Assembly (NCBI RefSeq): GCF_014332695.1
Contig: NZ_MBUA01000001.1
Location: forward strand, 186,001 to 250,000
Length of the DNA stretch: 64,000 nt
DNA from: Flavihumibacter stibioxidans
Lineage (GTDB): Bacteria; Bacteroidota; Bacteroidia; Chitinophagales; Chitinophagaceae
Direction of reading: 5' to 3'
Part shown: positions 49,091-57,366 of the stretch, piece by piece
Layout of the letters: each line of letters opens with the position of its first letter
Position numbering within the stretch: position 1 is the stretch's first letter
The notes under the pieces: generated by a model
Database searches by the model: none
Seen by the model: only the letters and a program-made list of their open reading frames with translations
What the model was told of the DNA's origin: nothing
Position numbers and translations under genes: made by a program

Positions 49091-50464
49091 TTATAGTTCT
49101 TTCCAAACCTTGTGTGCGAATTGTTCCAATGAAGGATCACGGGCCCCCATCAGCAGCAATACACAGTTTTCGGTCAGATGTGGCCGCAAGTGCGTCAGTA
49201 ATTCATTGCGGTCTTCCGCGAAATAAGCATTCTTCCCCAATGCACGGATGTCCTGTATCAAATCATTGGCGGAGATATCTTTTGTGGCTGTACCACCCGC
49301 ATAGAAAATCTCACTCATCCATATTTCGTCTTCCGGTCTTAACACCCGGGATATTTCCTGTACAAAATCATGGCGGAGGAAACGCGTTGGTCCGTAACCG
49401 TGAGGCTGGAACCAGGCTATGACCTTCGGGGCTATGGGCTGGCAGGCTTCAATGCTGGCGGCGCATTTGGCCGGATTGTGCGCATAGTCGTCGATCAGCC
49501 ATACGCCATGTTTGTGTCCAATTACCTGGTGGCGGCGATAAATGCCCTCGTATTGTTGCAGGGCTTCGGCAGCGGTGTTAAGATCAACACCCAGTATATT
49601 GGCGATGGTTGCAGCGGCAAGGGCATTTTCCATATTATGCCTTCCCACCAGTTTCATTTTAAATGGCACATGGTTGATGGTAAAGGAAATGGCAAGTCCT
49701 TCCTGTTTGAAATCGCGGGCAATATAACCAGCCTGACAGTTCTCGTGATGACAGAAATCAAAATTAAGATCCGAGCTTAATTGTGCTGCCAGCGGGTGAC
49801 TCCGGTTCACCACAAAACGGTTGCTGTTCTGTTTAAAATTGGTGAAAACATCCATCAATACATCGATCTCCTTATGGTCCTTGTCTACATTCAGCAACAA
49901 GCCGATCTCTGGAAAATATTGAACGATGGAACCATCGCTTTCATCTGCTTCGATCACCAGCCAGTCGCCCTTACCTACTTTTGCGTTCCCGATTTTGCCT
50001 TCACGGATAATACTTACCAGTCCCGCCCCGCTGATGATACTCGGTTCCAGACCGGCAAACTGGAGGATATCAAAGAGCATGGCACTGGTGGTGGACTTGC
50101 CCGATGTGCCGCCCACCGCGATGGTCTTTTTGCTTTTCGCGATCATCGCCAGCAGTTCACTGCGTTTGATGATGGGAATATTTAAGGAACGGGATTTGAT
50201 CACTTCCGTAACGGTTTCTTCCACTGCGGCCGACACCACCACCAGGTCGGTGTTTTCGTTGATGCCACTGCCATCCTGTTCGAAACAACCAATACCTTCG
50301 GCTTCCAGTTTGGTACGGGTATCATTGGGTTCGCCGGGTTTGAAATAACGATCGCTGCCACTCACTTCTTTTCCTATACCCTTCAGGTACTGTGCAAGGG
50401 CACTCATTCCCGTACCGGCCACTCCAATAAAAAATACGCGTTGAAAATCGTTTATAGTTGTCAT
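49091..50464 (-). CDS. MurC-like Mur ligase of unknown substrate, inside the hut operon
   Basis: A 457-residue protein with the three Mur ligase domains. Motifs: nucleotide-sugar-type GVAGTGMSALAQYL (15-28), P-loop GTSGKSTT (119-126), EADESDGS (172-179), DKDH (194-197), GRHNMENALAA (274-284), RRHQVIG (310-316), DDYAHNPAK (325-333) and FQPHGYGPTR (352-361). It resembles MurC most, but MurC has GTHGKTT, DDYGHHPTE and FQPHRxxRT in these places. These changes and the location between hutU (48 bp) and hutI (21 bp) suggest a substrate other than UDP-MurNAc. Alternatively it is the genome's MurC displaced from the division cluster. Confidence 0.85.
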   Translation of the reverse strand: MTTINDFQRVFFIGVAGTGMSALAQYLKGIGKEVSGSDRYFKPGEPNDTRTKLEAEGIGCFEQDGSGINENTDLVVVSAAVEETVTEVIKSRSLNIPIIKRSELLAMIAKSKKTIAVGGTSGKSTTSAMLFDILQFAGLEPSIISGAGLVSIIREGKIGNAKVGKGDWLVIEADESDGSIVQYFPEIGLLLNVDKDHKEIDVLMDVFTNFKQNSNRFVVNRSHPLAAQLSSDLNFDFCHHENCQAGYIARDFKQEGLAISFTINHVPFKMKLVGRHNMENALAAATIANILGVDLNTAAEALQQYEGIYRRHQVIGHKHGVWLIDDYAHNPAKCAASIEACQPIAPKVIAWFQPHGYGPTRFLRHDFVQEISRVLRPEDEIWMSEIFYAGGTATKDISANDLIQDIRALGKNAYFAEDRNELLTHLRPHLTENCVLLLMGARDPSLEQFAHKVWKEL

Positions 50465-50512
50465 CGTATCAATCTATTCCGTGAAGATATGCATGGAAGG
50501 GATCGGCCCCAA

Positions 50513-52195
50513 TCAGAAATTCGAAAGTTGTTGATCCAGGTCCAGCCTGTGTTTTCTTGCAGTGTCCTTCGCCAGATCATAACCCGCATCGGCATGCCTG
50601 ATAACCCCCACCCCAGGATCATTGCGCAATACGCGGGCCAGTCTTTTATCTGCCGCTTCCGTTCCATCTGCTACGATCACCATACCTGCATGGATGCTAT
50701 ATCCCATGCCTACGCCGCCGCCATGATGCAGACTCACCCAGGAAGCGCCACCGGCGGTGTTCACCAGTGCGTTGAGCAGGGGCCAGTCGGCCACAGCATC
50801 GGAGCCATCGGGCATGGCTTCGGTTTCGCGGTTGGGACTAGCCACCGATCCCGTATCGAGGTGATCGCGACCAATGACGATGGGTGCTTTTACTTTACCG
50901 GTGCGAACCAGTTCATTGAATGCCAGTCCCGCTTTTTCCCGCTCGCCCTGTCCCAGCCAGCAGATCCTTGCGGGCAATCCCTGGAAAGCAATTTTCTCCT
51001 TTGCCAATTTCAGCCAGCGCTGCAGGCTCTCGTTTTGGGGGAACATATTCGCGATGAGTTCATCTGTCACCGCGATGTCTGCGGGGTCACCACTGAGCGC
51101 AGCCCAGCGGAAGGGTCCCTTTCCTTCACAGAATAACGGTCTTATGTATGCGGGAACGAAACCGGGAAAATCAAAAGCATTTTCGAGCCCATGTTCTTTT
51201 GCACGGGCACGGATATTATTGCCATAATCAAATGTGATGGCACCCATGGATTGCAGTGTCAGCATATGCTGCACATGCAGGTGCATGCTTTCATAACTGC
51301 GGGCGATGTATTCCTGCGGATTGGATTCGCGCAGTATATTGGCCTGTTCTAAGGTGAGGGTGTGCGGAATATATCCGATCAGGGGATCGTGTGCCGAGGT
51401 TTGGTCGGTAAGGGTATCGGGAACGATTTTTCTTTCGATGAGCCTGGCCAGCAGGTGAACCGCATTGCAGAGCACTCCGATACTGAGCGCTTCACCCTTT
51501 TGTTTGGCTTCCAGGGCCCGGTCGATGGCGGCATCGATATCGGTCATCTTCAGGTCAAGGTAACGGGTTTCGATGCGTTTGTTTATCCGCCATCCCTCTA
51601 CTTCTGCTATCAGCGCCACTCCTTCATTCATGGTGATGGCAAGGGGCTGTGCGCCCCCCATCCCGCCCAGTCCGGCTGTTACGTTCAGCGTGCCTTTTAA
51701 TGTACCGCCAAAATCCTTGTTCGCCGCGGCTGCATAGGTCTCATAAGTTCCCTGAACAATGCCCTGTGAACCGATATAGATCCAGGAGCCGGCCGTCATT
51801 TGTCCGTACATCATCAGTCCTTTTTTCTCCAGCTCATCAAAATGTTCCCAGGTGGCCCATTTGGGAACCAGCTGGCTGTTGGAAATCAACACCCGCGGTG
51901 CATCTGCATGTGTTTTCAGGATGCCGACGGGTTTACCACTCTGGACCAGGAGTGATTCATCATTTTCCAGGTGTTTCAGGGCCTTTATGATCAGGTCGAG
52001 GGATTCAAAGTTTCGGGCCGCTTTCCCGCGTCCTCCATAGACAATCAGGTCATCGGGGCGTTCTGCAACCTCCGGATTCAGGTTGTTCAGCAACATGCGC
52101 AAGGCAGCCTCCTGGATCCATCCCTTGCAAGTAAGCGTTGTACCTGTTGGGGTGGCATATTTTACCGGATCGTACCTGCGAATAGTAGTGGTCAT
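50513..52195 (-). CDS. hutU: Urocanate hydratase
   Basis: A 560-residue NAD-dependent enzyme that hydrates urocanate to imidazolonepropionate. Characteristic stretches: [29 protein letters not shown] at the start, [14 protein letters not shown] (NAD binding), [29 protein letters not shown] and [19 protein letters not shown]. It is the third gene of the operon. A 33-bp palindrome sits in the 68-bp gap between hutH and hutU. Confidence 0.97.
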   Translation of the reverse strand: MTTTIRRYDPVKYATPTGTTLTCKGWIQEAALRMLLNNLNPEVAERPDDLIVYGGRGKAARNFESLDLIIKALKHLENDESLLVQSGKPVGILKTHADAPRVLISNSQLVPKWATWEHFDELEKKGLMMYGQMTAGSWIYIGSQGIVQGTYETYAAAANKDFGGTLKGTLNVTAGLGGMGGAQPLAITMNEGVALIAEVEGWRINKRIETRYLDLKMTDIDAAIDRALEAKQKGEALSIGVLCNAVHLLARLIERKIVPDTLTDQTSAHDPLIGYIPHTLTLEQANILRESNPQEYIARSYESMHLHVQHMLTLQSMGAITFDYGNNIRARAKEHGLENAFDFPGFVPAYIRPLFCEGKGPFRWAALSGDPADIAVTDELIANMFPQNESLQRWLKLAKEKIAFQGLPARICWLGQGEREKAGLAFNELVRTGKVKAPIVIGRDHLDTGSVASPNRETEAMPDGSDAVADWPLLNALVNTAGGASWVSLHHGGGVGMGYSIHAGMVIVADGTEAADKRLARVLRNDPGVGVIRHADAGYDLAKDTARKHRLDLDQQLSNF

Positions 52196-52218
52196 AAAAT
52201 GCGTTTTAAGTGTTTTTT

Positions 52219-52251
52219 ATTCACCCGTCGGGTGCCACCCGACGGGTGAAT
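52219..52251. repeat. Perfect palindrome, CACCCGTCGGGTG-type repeat family, copy 4, inside the hut operon
   Basis: Two 16-nt arms (52219-52234 and 52236-52251) pair exactly around one C. The core equals that of copies 1-3. Unlike them it lies between co-directional genes (hutH then hutU), where a stable hairpin could reduce read-through or protect upstream mRNA. Confidence 0.9.
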
Positions 52252-52263
52252 AGGGAAATGTTT

Positions 52264-53829
52264 TTAATCGATTATAAACGAATAGAAGTGTTTATTCAGG
52301 TGTATGCCGGATTGGGTGGCAAATGCGTTGACTTCATTTACAAAGGAAAAATCGCGGATCATGGTGGAGATGATCTCTATGTCGCGGGCAAAGATCCTGT
52401 CTTCGCTCGCAAACCCAACGAACCCGCGAACATGGTCATGCGCAAATTCCAGCACCGGACTGCTCTTCAGTGGCCGCCTGAATTCAATCGCCTGGCAGGC
52501 ACTCATCAGTTCAATGCCCAGGATAAATTCCAGGTTATCCAGTACCTGGTTAAGTTTGCGGCCGCTGATGCTTCCCATGCTTACATGGTCTTCCTGCCCG
52601 AGGGAGGTGGGAATACTATCGGCACTGGCCGGGAAACAAAGGGTTTTGTTCTCGGTTACCAATGCAGCGGTTGTGTACTGCGGAATCATGAAACCACTGT
52701 TGAGTCCCACATTGTTCATCAGCAACATCGGCAGTCCCCATTTTCCTTCGAGCAACAGGTAACAGCGGCGGTCTGAGATATTGCCGATCTCTGCAGCTGC
52801 GAAACAGTTATAATCGAGCGGTAGGGCGAGTGGCTGGCCGTGGAAATTACCCCCGCTGATGGTATGGTGGGCATCCAGCACAATTGGATTATCGGTAACG
52901 GAATTCAGTTCTGTTTCTGTCAGTTCTTTCAGGTGTTTCCAGGCATTGCGCGAAGCGCCGTGCACCTGGGGCATACATCGCAGTGAATAGGGATCCTGCA
53001 CCCGGCCGCAATCAATATGGCTGTCCATAATGGCTGAGTCCTGCAGCAACAACCTCAGCCTCTGTGCCACCAGTTGGCTGCCTTCAAAGGGACGCAGTTC
53101 GTGGAGTTGCGCATCAAAAGGCGCTTTGGTGCCGGTAAGGGCTTCGAGGCTCATGGCACCGATGATATCTGCGGCATCCAGGCAGTTCAGAAAGCGCTGC
53201 ACTGCCTTCACCGCATGTGCCAGGATGAATTGTGTACCATTGATCAGGGCGAGTCCTTCTTTTGGACCGAGTTGAACAGGTTCCAGTCCATATTCTTTCA
53301 ATACTTCAGCAGCGGGACGACGAACCCCTTTAACAAACAACTCTCCCAGTCCGATCAGCGGCAGGCAGAGATGCGACAGGGGAGCCAGGTCGCCGCTGGC
53401 ACCTACACTGCCCTTTTCGGGTACTACCGGAATGACATCGTTTTCAATGAACCAGCAAAGCCTTTGCAAGGTAGCCAGTTGTGCGCCTGAATAGCCCTGG
53501 GCCAGGGCATGCACTTTGGTGATCAGCATGATCTTAGCGATCTCGGGTGCGATCGGATCGCCTACTCCCACGCTATGACTCTGGAGAATTTTATACTGAA
53601 GTGTGCGTGTATCTGTCTCCGATATAGAGGTATTGGCCAGGATGCCGAAACCCGTATTCACCCCGTACACAGTGCGATTTTCTGCGACAATAGCAGCTAC
53701 GGCAGCGGCGCTGGCCCGGATCCTCTCGATGGATTGCAAGCCCAGTGCGGCTTTGCAACGGCCAGCGGCTATATCGATGGTCTTACCCACTGTGAGGCGG
53801 TCAATGCCATATTGAAAAGTCTTGTTCAT
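52264..53829 (-). CDS. hutH: Histidine ammonia-lyase
   Basis: A 521-residue enzyme that removes ammonia from histidine to give urocanate, the entry step. The electrophilic MIO group forms from Ala144-Ser145-Gly146 in VGASGDLAPLSH. Also seen are YGVNTGFG (55-62), NGTQFILAHA, QDPYSLRCMPQVHGA and DNPIV. I start at MNKTFQYGI (53829), 4 bp after the marR stop; the frame to 53880 overlaps marR. Confidence 0.97.
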   Translation of the reverse strand: MNKTFQYGIDRLTVGKTIDIAAGRCKAALGLQSIERIRASAAAVAAIVAENRTVYGVNTGFGILANTSISETDTRTLQYKILQSHSVGVGDPIAPEIAKIMLITKVHALAQGYSGAQLATLQRLCWFIENDVIPVVPEKGSVGASGDLAPLSHLCLPLIGLGELFVKGVRRPAAEVLKEYGLEPVQLGPKEGLALINGTQFILAHAVKAVQRFLNCLDAADIIGAMSLEALTGTKAPFDAQLHELRPFEGSQLVAQRLRLLLQDSAIMDSHIDCGRVQDPYSLRCMPQVHGASRNAWKHLKELTETELNSVTDNPIVLDAHHTISGGNFHGQPLALPLDYNCFAAAEIGNISDRRCYLLLEGKWGLPMLLMNNVGLNSGFMIPQYTTAALVTENKTLCFPASADSIPTSLGQEDHVSMGSISGRKLNQVLDNLEFILGIELMSACQAIEFRRPLKSSPVLEFAHDHVRGFVGFASEDRIFARDIEIISTMIRDFSFVNEVNAFATQSGIHLNKHFYSFIID

Positions 53830-53833
53830 GGAA

Positions 53834-54343
53834 TTATTTTTTGTGATCAGAAATATTTTCCGACCCCAGGTGAGTTTCAATTCTTTCGTATAAGGATTTC
53901 CGTTGGAAGGATTTTTCTGTTTCCAGGATGGATGTCATCAGTTGCCTGGTATCCGGGGATTCGGCCAGTAGTTCGTCCATGGCATGCTGCATGGCATTCC
54001 AAACGGGCAGGACCTGTTTCAGCAGTTTCTGTCCCTTTGGACTGAATGCCACCAATTTTTTACGGGCATCCGATTTATCGGAAGCGGAGCGGATCAGTCC
54101 CTTTTCCTGGAGTTTACTGATCAATTGGCTGGCGGCGGAATGGGAGGTTTCCAGTTCCCCGGAGATCTCGCGGATGGAAAGGATTTCCTTTTGTGAAAGC
54201 ATATAGAATACCGGGAACCAGGCTGCATCGAAGGTGATACCATGTTGCTGGTACACCCGGTTCACATCGGCCAGGAAGGACTCGCTCAGGCGGCGCAGGC
54301 GGCTGCCGAAGAACAGAACACCGGATTGCTGATAGAATGGCAA
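53834..54343 (-). CDS. MarR-family transcriptional regulator, first gene of the hut operon
   Basis: A 169-residue protein with the MarR winged helix at about 48-110: ILSIREISGELETSHSAASQLISKLQEKGLI (recognition helix) and SDKSDARKKLVAFSPKGQKLL (wing and beyond). Flanking helices form the dimer interface. It is co-transcribed with hutH (4-bp gap) and its promoter carries a 14-bp palindrome, so autoregulation and control of the hut genes are likely. The ligand is unknown; urocanate would be the expected inducer by analogy to HutC, but that is an inference, since HutC is a GntR protein. Confidence 0.88.
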   Translation of the reverse strand: MPFYQQSGVLFFGSRLRRLSESFLADVNRVYQQHGITFDAAWFPVFYMLSQKEILSIREISGELETSHSAASQLISKLQEKGLIRSASDKSDARKKLVAFSPKGQKLLKQVLPVWNAMQHAMDELLAESPDTRQLMTSILETEKSFQRKSLYERIETHLGSENISDHKK

Positions 54344-54379
54344 GTGATCGAGATTTAAACTGAAAGTACCCGTAATTTA

Positions 54380-54401
54380 TATAAGCACTTATACAAATAT
54401 A
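54380..54401 (-). promoter_or_regulatory. hut operon promoter with adjoining palindromic operator
   Basis: On the minus strand TATATTTG (54401-54394) matches the -7 consensus, with TTTG 21 bp upstream. It is directly followed by the perfect inverted repeat TATAAG-TG-CTTATA (54393-54380), which would cover the transcription start. This is where a MarR repressor dimer would block initiation. Confidence 0.6.
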
Positions 54402-54440
54402 GACTTTGCAGGCTTAGAAAACCAAATTTCCTCTCATATT

Positions 54441-54471
54441 TTTGCCTGAAACCGCGATTGTACTATATTTG
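54441..54471 (+). promoter_or_regulatory. Promoter of tRNA-Arg
   Basis: TTTG (54441-54444), a 19-bp spacer and TATATTTG (54464-54471) match both elements of the Bacteroidetes housekeeping promoter. Transcription would start about 8 bp before the tRNA. Confidence 0.7.
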
Positions 54472-54484
54472 CGCCCCATGGTCA

Positions 54485-54558
54485 GGTCCGGTAGCTCAGC
54501 TGGATAGAGCAACTGCCTTCTAAGCAGTAGGTCATTGGTTCGAATCCAATCCGGATCA
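54485..54558 (+). tRNA. tRNA-Arg (anticodon TCT)
   Basis: A 74-nt cloverleaf. The acceptor stem GGTCCGG pairs with CCGGATC (one G-T). The D stem is GCTC/GAGC, the anticodon stem ACTGC/GCAGT (54512-54516 with 54524-54528) with loop CTTCTAA giving anticodon TCT, and the T arm holds GGTTCGAATCC. It reads AGA (and AGG by wobble). The discriminator base is A, and CCA is not encoded. A terminator follows. Confidence 0.96.
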
Positions 54559-54569
54559 CTTACAATTCG

Positions 54570-54607
54570 AAAGCCTTCAAAGTCGCAATTTTGAAGGCTT
54601 TTTTTAT
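54570..54607 (+). terminator. Terminator after tRNA-Arg
   Basis: A 12-bp stem (54570-54581 with 54590-54601) of sequence AAAGCCTTCAAA is followed by a T run, 12 bp after the tRNA. Confidence 0.9.
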
Positions 54608-54765
54608 TTCCTGTTCCGCTCGTAGAACAGCATTATAATTCGGCTGTTGCGGGTAATTGATTTTGATTAGAACCGGATGTGCAATTGTGTATAATCACCT
54701 ATTCCTTTGATCCTAATCGTACCAATATTTTTTGGTGAGGGGGTATCCGGCTTTCTTAAACGCTT

Positions 54766-55203
54766 TCAGTAACTCATTGCCAACCCATTCATTTTGCTGT
54801 TCACGCGAAAGGCCGGTGAAAAAAAGTTACCTCTCTGAACAGAAGTTTGAACGTTTTTACCGGCTTTGAAAATGGTACGGGTAGTTATTACCGCTTCCGG
54901 TTCTGCTTCGAAAATGATGTTGACATCTTTTCCAACACTTTTGATTTCAGACAGAACCACTTCCTGTTTTTCCACCTGGTAACCAGCTCCATCATATAAG
55001 CTGGTTTTGATTTCGACACTCAGTATCTTCTTCTCGCTGATTGCATATGGCTGAACAACCAGCTGGTCAGCCTCCTTTTTCAATTCCCTGTTTAGAATTT
55101 TTACAATGGTATGTTCCTGTGCAACCATGGCAGAAGAAAACACTAAACTGAGTACGACTGTAATAAATGGTTTGAGCAAAATTTCAGAACTAATTTCTTT
55201 CAT
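54766..55203 (-). CDS. Small secreted protein of unknown function
   Basis: A 145-residue protein with a signal peptide (ILLKPFITVVLSLVFSSAMVAQ). The mature part is a mixed alpha/beta domain with alternating polar strands (ILSVEIKTSLYDGAGYQVEKQEVVL, VNIIFEAEPEAVITTRTIFKAG). No motif is recognised. It is divergent from the zincin lipoprotein gene, with 109 AT-rich bp between the starts. Confidence 0.65.
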   Translation of the reverse strand: MKEISSEILLKPFITVVLSLVFSSAMVAQEHTIVKILNRELKKEADQLVVQPYAISEKKILSVEIKTSLYDGAGYQVEKQEVVLSEIKSVGKDVNIIFEAEPEAVITTRTIFKAGKNVQTSVQRGNFFSPAFRVNSKMNGLAMSY

Positions 55204-55312
55204 ATTATACTGAATTAATATTAATAATTAAAATTATATTTCAAACAGGACAAGGGTTACAAATGGTTATCTTCCCTTTTCAAACCATTTACTTTACCTA
55301 AACCTAACAATC

Positions 55313-56515
55313 GTGAAGCAACTTAAACTCATGGCGGTAATCTTTACCGCTTCCTGGCTATTACTAGCAGGATGTAAAAAAGAATCAATTAAAGATCCTT
55401 CTTCTGATTCGATCACTATCCTGGGAGAATCCAATGGTGCTGCCAGTGGATCCGACCAGCTTATGGCAGCACTTCAGGCCCGGCTGGATGAAGGAAATGC
55501 CAAATTCCCTGGGGCGTTGGAACAAATCAGGCAAAAAAGTGCAACACTTCAGGCAAACATGCACCCGGAATACCGTGATATGGTATCAAGTGTACTGAAT
55601 GTAGCTCCCACTCCCTGTAATTCCAGTACTGCGCTGAGGGTGTGGCTGTCCAATGAAAGGGCTGACTGGACCAGCCAGATGATATCAGTGGCAAATAGTT
55701 TAGACATGTTTAACCTTCCTGGTAATTACGCCCTTTATTATGAAAACGATCCCGCAATACAGTACCACGGCATGAATGGCGAGTTTACCCAATCCATAAA
55801 CAAGGCATACAAAGATTTAAGGCGATTCTGGAATATTCCATCGAGCGATATTGTCCTGGGAGCCATGCACGGAAATATGCTGACTGACCTGGACAAAATA
55901 ATCAGAATTTATGAGGGTGGGTATGGACTTAGTGCAGCTTCAGCAGCATTTTATGCTAACCTGGTGGTTAGTGCTATGAATACCTATCCGCTGTTCAGAA
56001 ATGGCAACCACCCGATTTTCACATTCAATGCATACGCATTCAACGGTTTTAACTCCCCCGGATTGGTGATTCCCAAAAAAATCATCATGGGCGATGGTAT
56101 CATGGAAGGATATGCCGAAATAGGTTTTGAAGATGTGGCACCTCAGGCGATTCTTGCGCATGAATATGGCCACCACATCCAATACCACCTGAACCTGATT
56201 CCTCAGGTTAGAAATTCAGAAACAATCCGCAAAATTGAATTGATGGCGGATGCCTATGCTGCCTACTACCTGTCGCATGCAAGAGGCGCAGCGATGCAGT
56301 GGAAAAGGGTGGTACAATTTCTGGACGTATTCTTCAATATCGGAGATTGCTCCTTCAACAGCAATAACCACCACGGAACACCTACCCAGAGAATGGCTGC
56401 TGCAGAATGGGCATACAGTCTGGCCAATGATGCGCAGAAACAAGGACATATCCTGACAGTCGAAGAGTTTACGGCTTTGTTTGATGCAGTATTGCCTGAA
56501 CTGGTAATTCAATAA
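55313..56515 (+). CDS. Zinc metallopeptidase-like lipoprotein (HEYGHH zincin)
   Basis: A 400-residue lipoprotein (LLLAGC, Cys21) starting at a GTG codon. The zincin motif HExxH is H283-E-Y-G-H287 in ILAHEYGHHIQ; a downstream ELMADAYAAYYLSHARG (from residue 309) supplies the likely third ligand (Glu or Asp) as in gluzincins and neutral zinc metallopeptidases. The arrangement suggests a cell-envelope protease. Two cysteines in the last third (GDCSF) and in PTPCNSS may form a disulfide. The exact family is not recognised. Confidence 0.78.
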   Translation: MKQLKLMAVIFTASWLLLAGCKKESIKDPSSDSITILGESNGAASGSDQLMAALQARLDEGNAKFPGALEQIRQKSATLQANMHPEYRDMVSSVLNVAPTPCNSSTALRVWLSNERADWTSQMISVANSLDMFNLPGNYALYYENDPAIQYHGMNGEFTQSINKAYKDLRRFWNIPSSDIVLGAMHGNMLTDLDKIIRIYEGGYGLSAASAAFYANLVVSAMNTYPLFRNGNHPIFTFNAYAFNGFNSPGLVIPKKIIMGDGIMEGYAEIGFEDVAPQAILAHEYGHHIQYHLNLIPQVRNSETIRKIELMADAYAAYYLSHARGAAMQWKRVVQFLDVFFNIGDCSFNSNNHHGTPTQRMAAAEWAYSLANDAQKQGHILTVEEFTALFDAVLPELVIQ

Positions 56516-56585
56516 ACAGACAACCTTTTTCTGACCGGCTGTTTCCTTTACAGCCGGTCTTTTTTTTACCATGTTGCCCGGGAGA

Positions 56586-56679
56586 GGTGTCTGACATGTG
56601 GTGTCTGACATGTAGTGTCAGACATCTATGATTTCCGAACCTGGTAAGAAAAGATGTCAGACACCACATGTCAGACACC
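56586..56679. repeat. TGTCTGACA-type long inverted repeat
   Basis: Two 26-nt arms (56586-56611 and 56654-56679) are exact complements. Each contains two tandem TGTCTGACAT units; an additional TGTCAGACA lies just inside the left arm at 56617-56625. The right arm contains the TGA stop codon and last codons of the minus-strand glyoxalase gene. It lies between the convergent zincin and glyoxalase genes. Confidence 0.9.
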
Positions 56680-57021
56680 TTGTCCAAAAGTCAGCAAATT
56701 ATTGTCGGGGTCCAGCAGGGAAAACTCCCTTTGTCCCCAGGGCTTTGTCTCCAGTTGTCCATTGGGGTGAATGCTCACCTTATTTTCAACCAATGAGCGG
56801 TATAATTGATCAATATCATCGGTCCTGATATACAACTGCCCATAGTTCTCCTTCGGATCAAGTGCTTTGAATTCAAAGAAATGTATTTGTATGTTATCCC
56901 TTTTCACCATCAAATAATTGCCATAATCACCCAATACCCGAAAGCCCAGGCTGTGCACATAATAATCCCTGGTTGCATCTTTGTCACGCATCGGCAATTT
57001 TGGATTTACTTCTGTCAGCAT
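56671..57021 (-). CDS. Glyoxalase/bleomycin-resistance (VOC) superfamily protein
   Basis: A 116-residue single VOC domain from ATG 57021 (LTEVNPKLPMRDKDATRDYYVHSLGFRV). Further blocks are IQIHFFEFKALDP, GQLYIRTDDIDQLYRSLVENKVSI and PWGQREFSLLDPDNNLLTFG. Metal-type residues are present (His in IHFFE, Glu in REFSLLDPD), so it may be a dimeric metalloenzyme or a binding protein of the bleomycin-resistance type. The substrate is unknown. Its last four residues (GQGV) and stop are encoded inside the palindromic repeat. The frame to 57318 is a non-coding extension. Confidence 0.82.
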   Translation of the reverse strand: MLTEVNPKLPMRDKDATRDYYVHSLGFRVLGDYGNYLMVKRDNIQIHFFEFKALDPKENYGQLYIRTDDIDQLYRSLVENKVSIHPNGQLETKPWGQREFSLLDPDNNLLTFGQGV

Positions 57022-57366
57022 TTTATTAAACAAATGGTTAATACATACAATATATACAAAATATGTACAGGATAAACAAAGCCCGGATATCAGGCAAAGT
57101 AGAACCCTATCATGAATATTGCCTCCCCGGCAACGCACCTTGGATCGAAACCCGTTAGCCTGAACCTGCTTTCGCCCATCCACAGTTTTTATTATCCCAA
57201 CCGGAGCCTTCCGGTGATCTGCATGGCAGTACCCAACTATGGGGTACTCAAACCCTTTACCAAATGGCATCTCCGGGATTTCATCATGAAAGTAAAAGAC
57301 TACCGGGATATGATCCATGGCGCAGCACTTGCCGTGGTTATGCGCAATTTTATCACCCAGTTCAGA
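57022..57366. other. 345-bp region with no confident gene
   Basis: A plus-strand frame at 57112-57396 (94 residues) starts with ATG but shows no recognisable domain, runs into the peptidase gene and has no upstream promoter. A minus-strand extension of the glyoxalase frame also covers part of it. The stretch beginning GKVEPYHEYCLPGN in another plus frame is interrupted by a stop. The region could be a decayed gene. Confidence 0.35.

Noticed and set aside
57022-57318. 99-residue N-terminal extension of the glyoxalase
   Set aside because: The VOC domain starts at residue 100 of the long frame, the extension resembles no known domain, and a good ATG lies at 57021.
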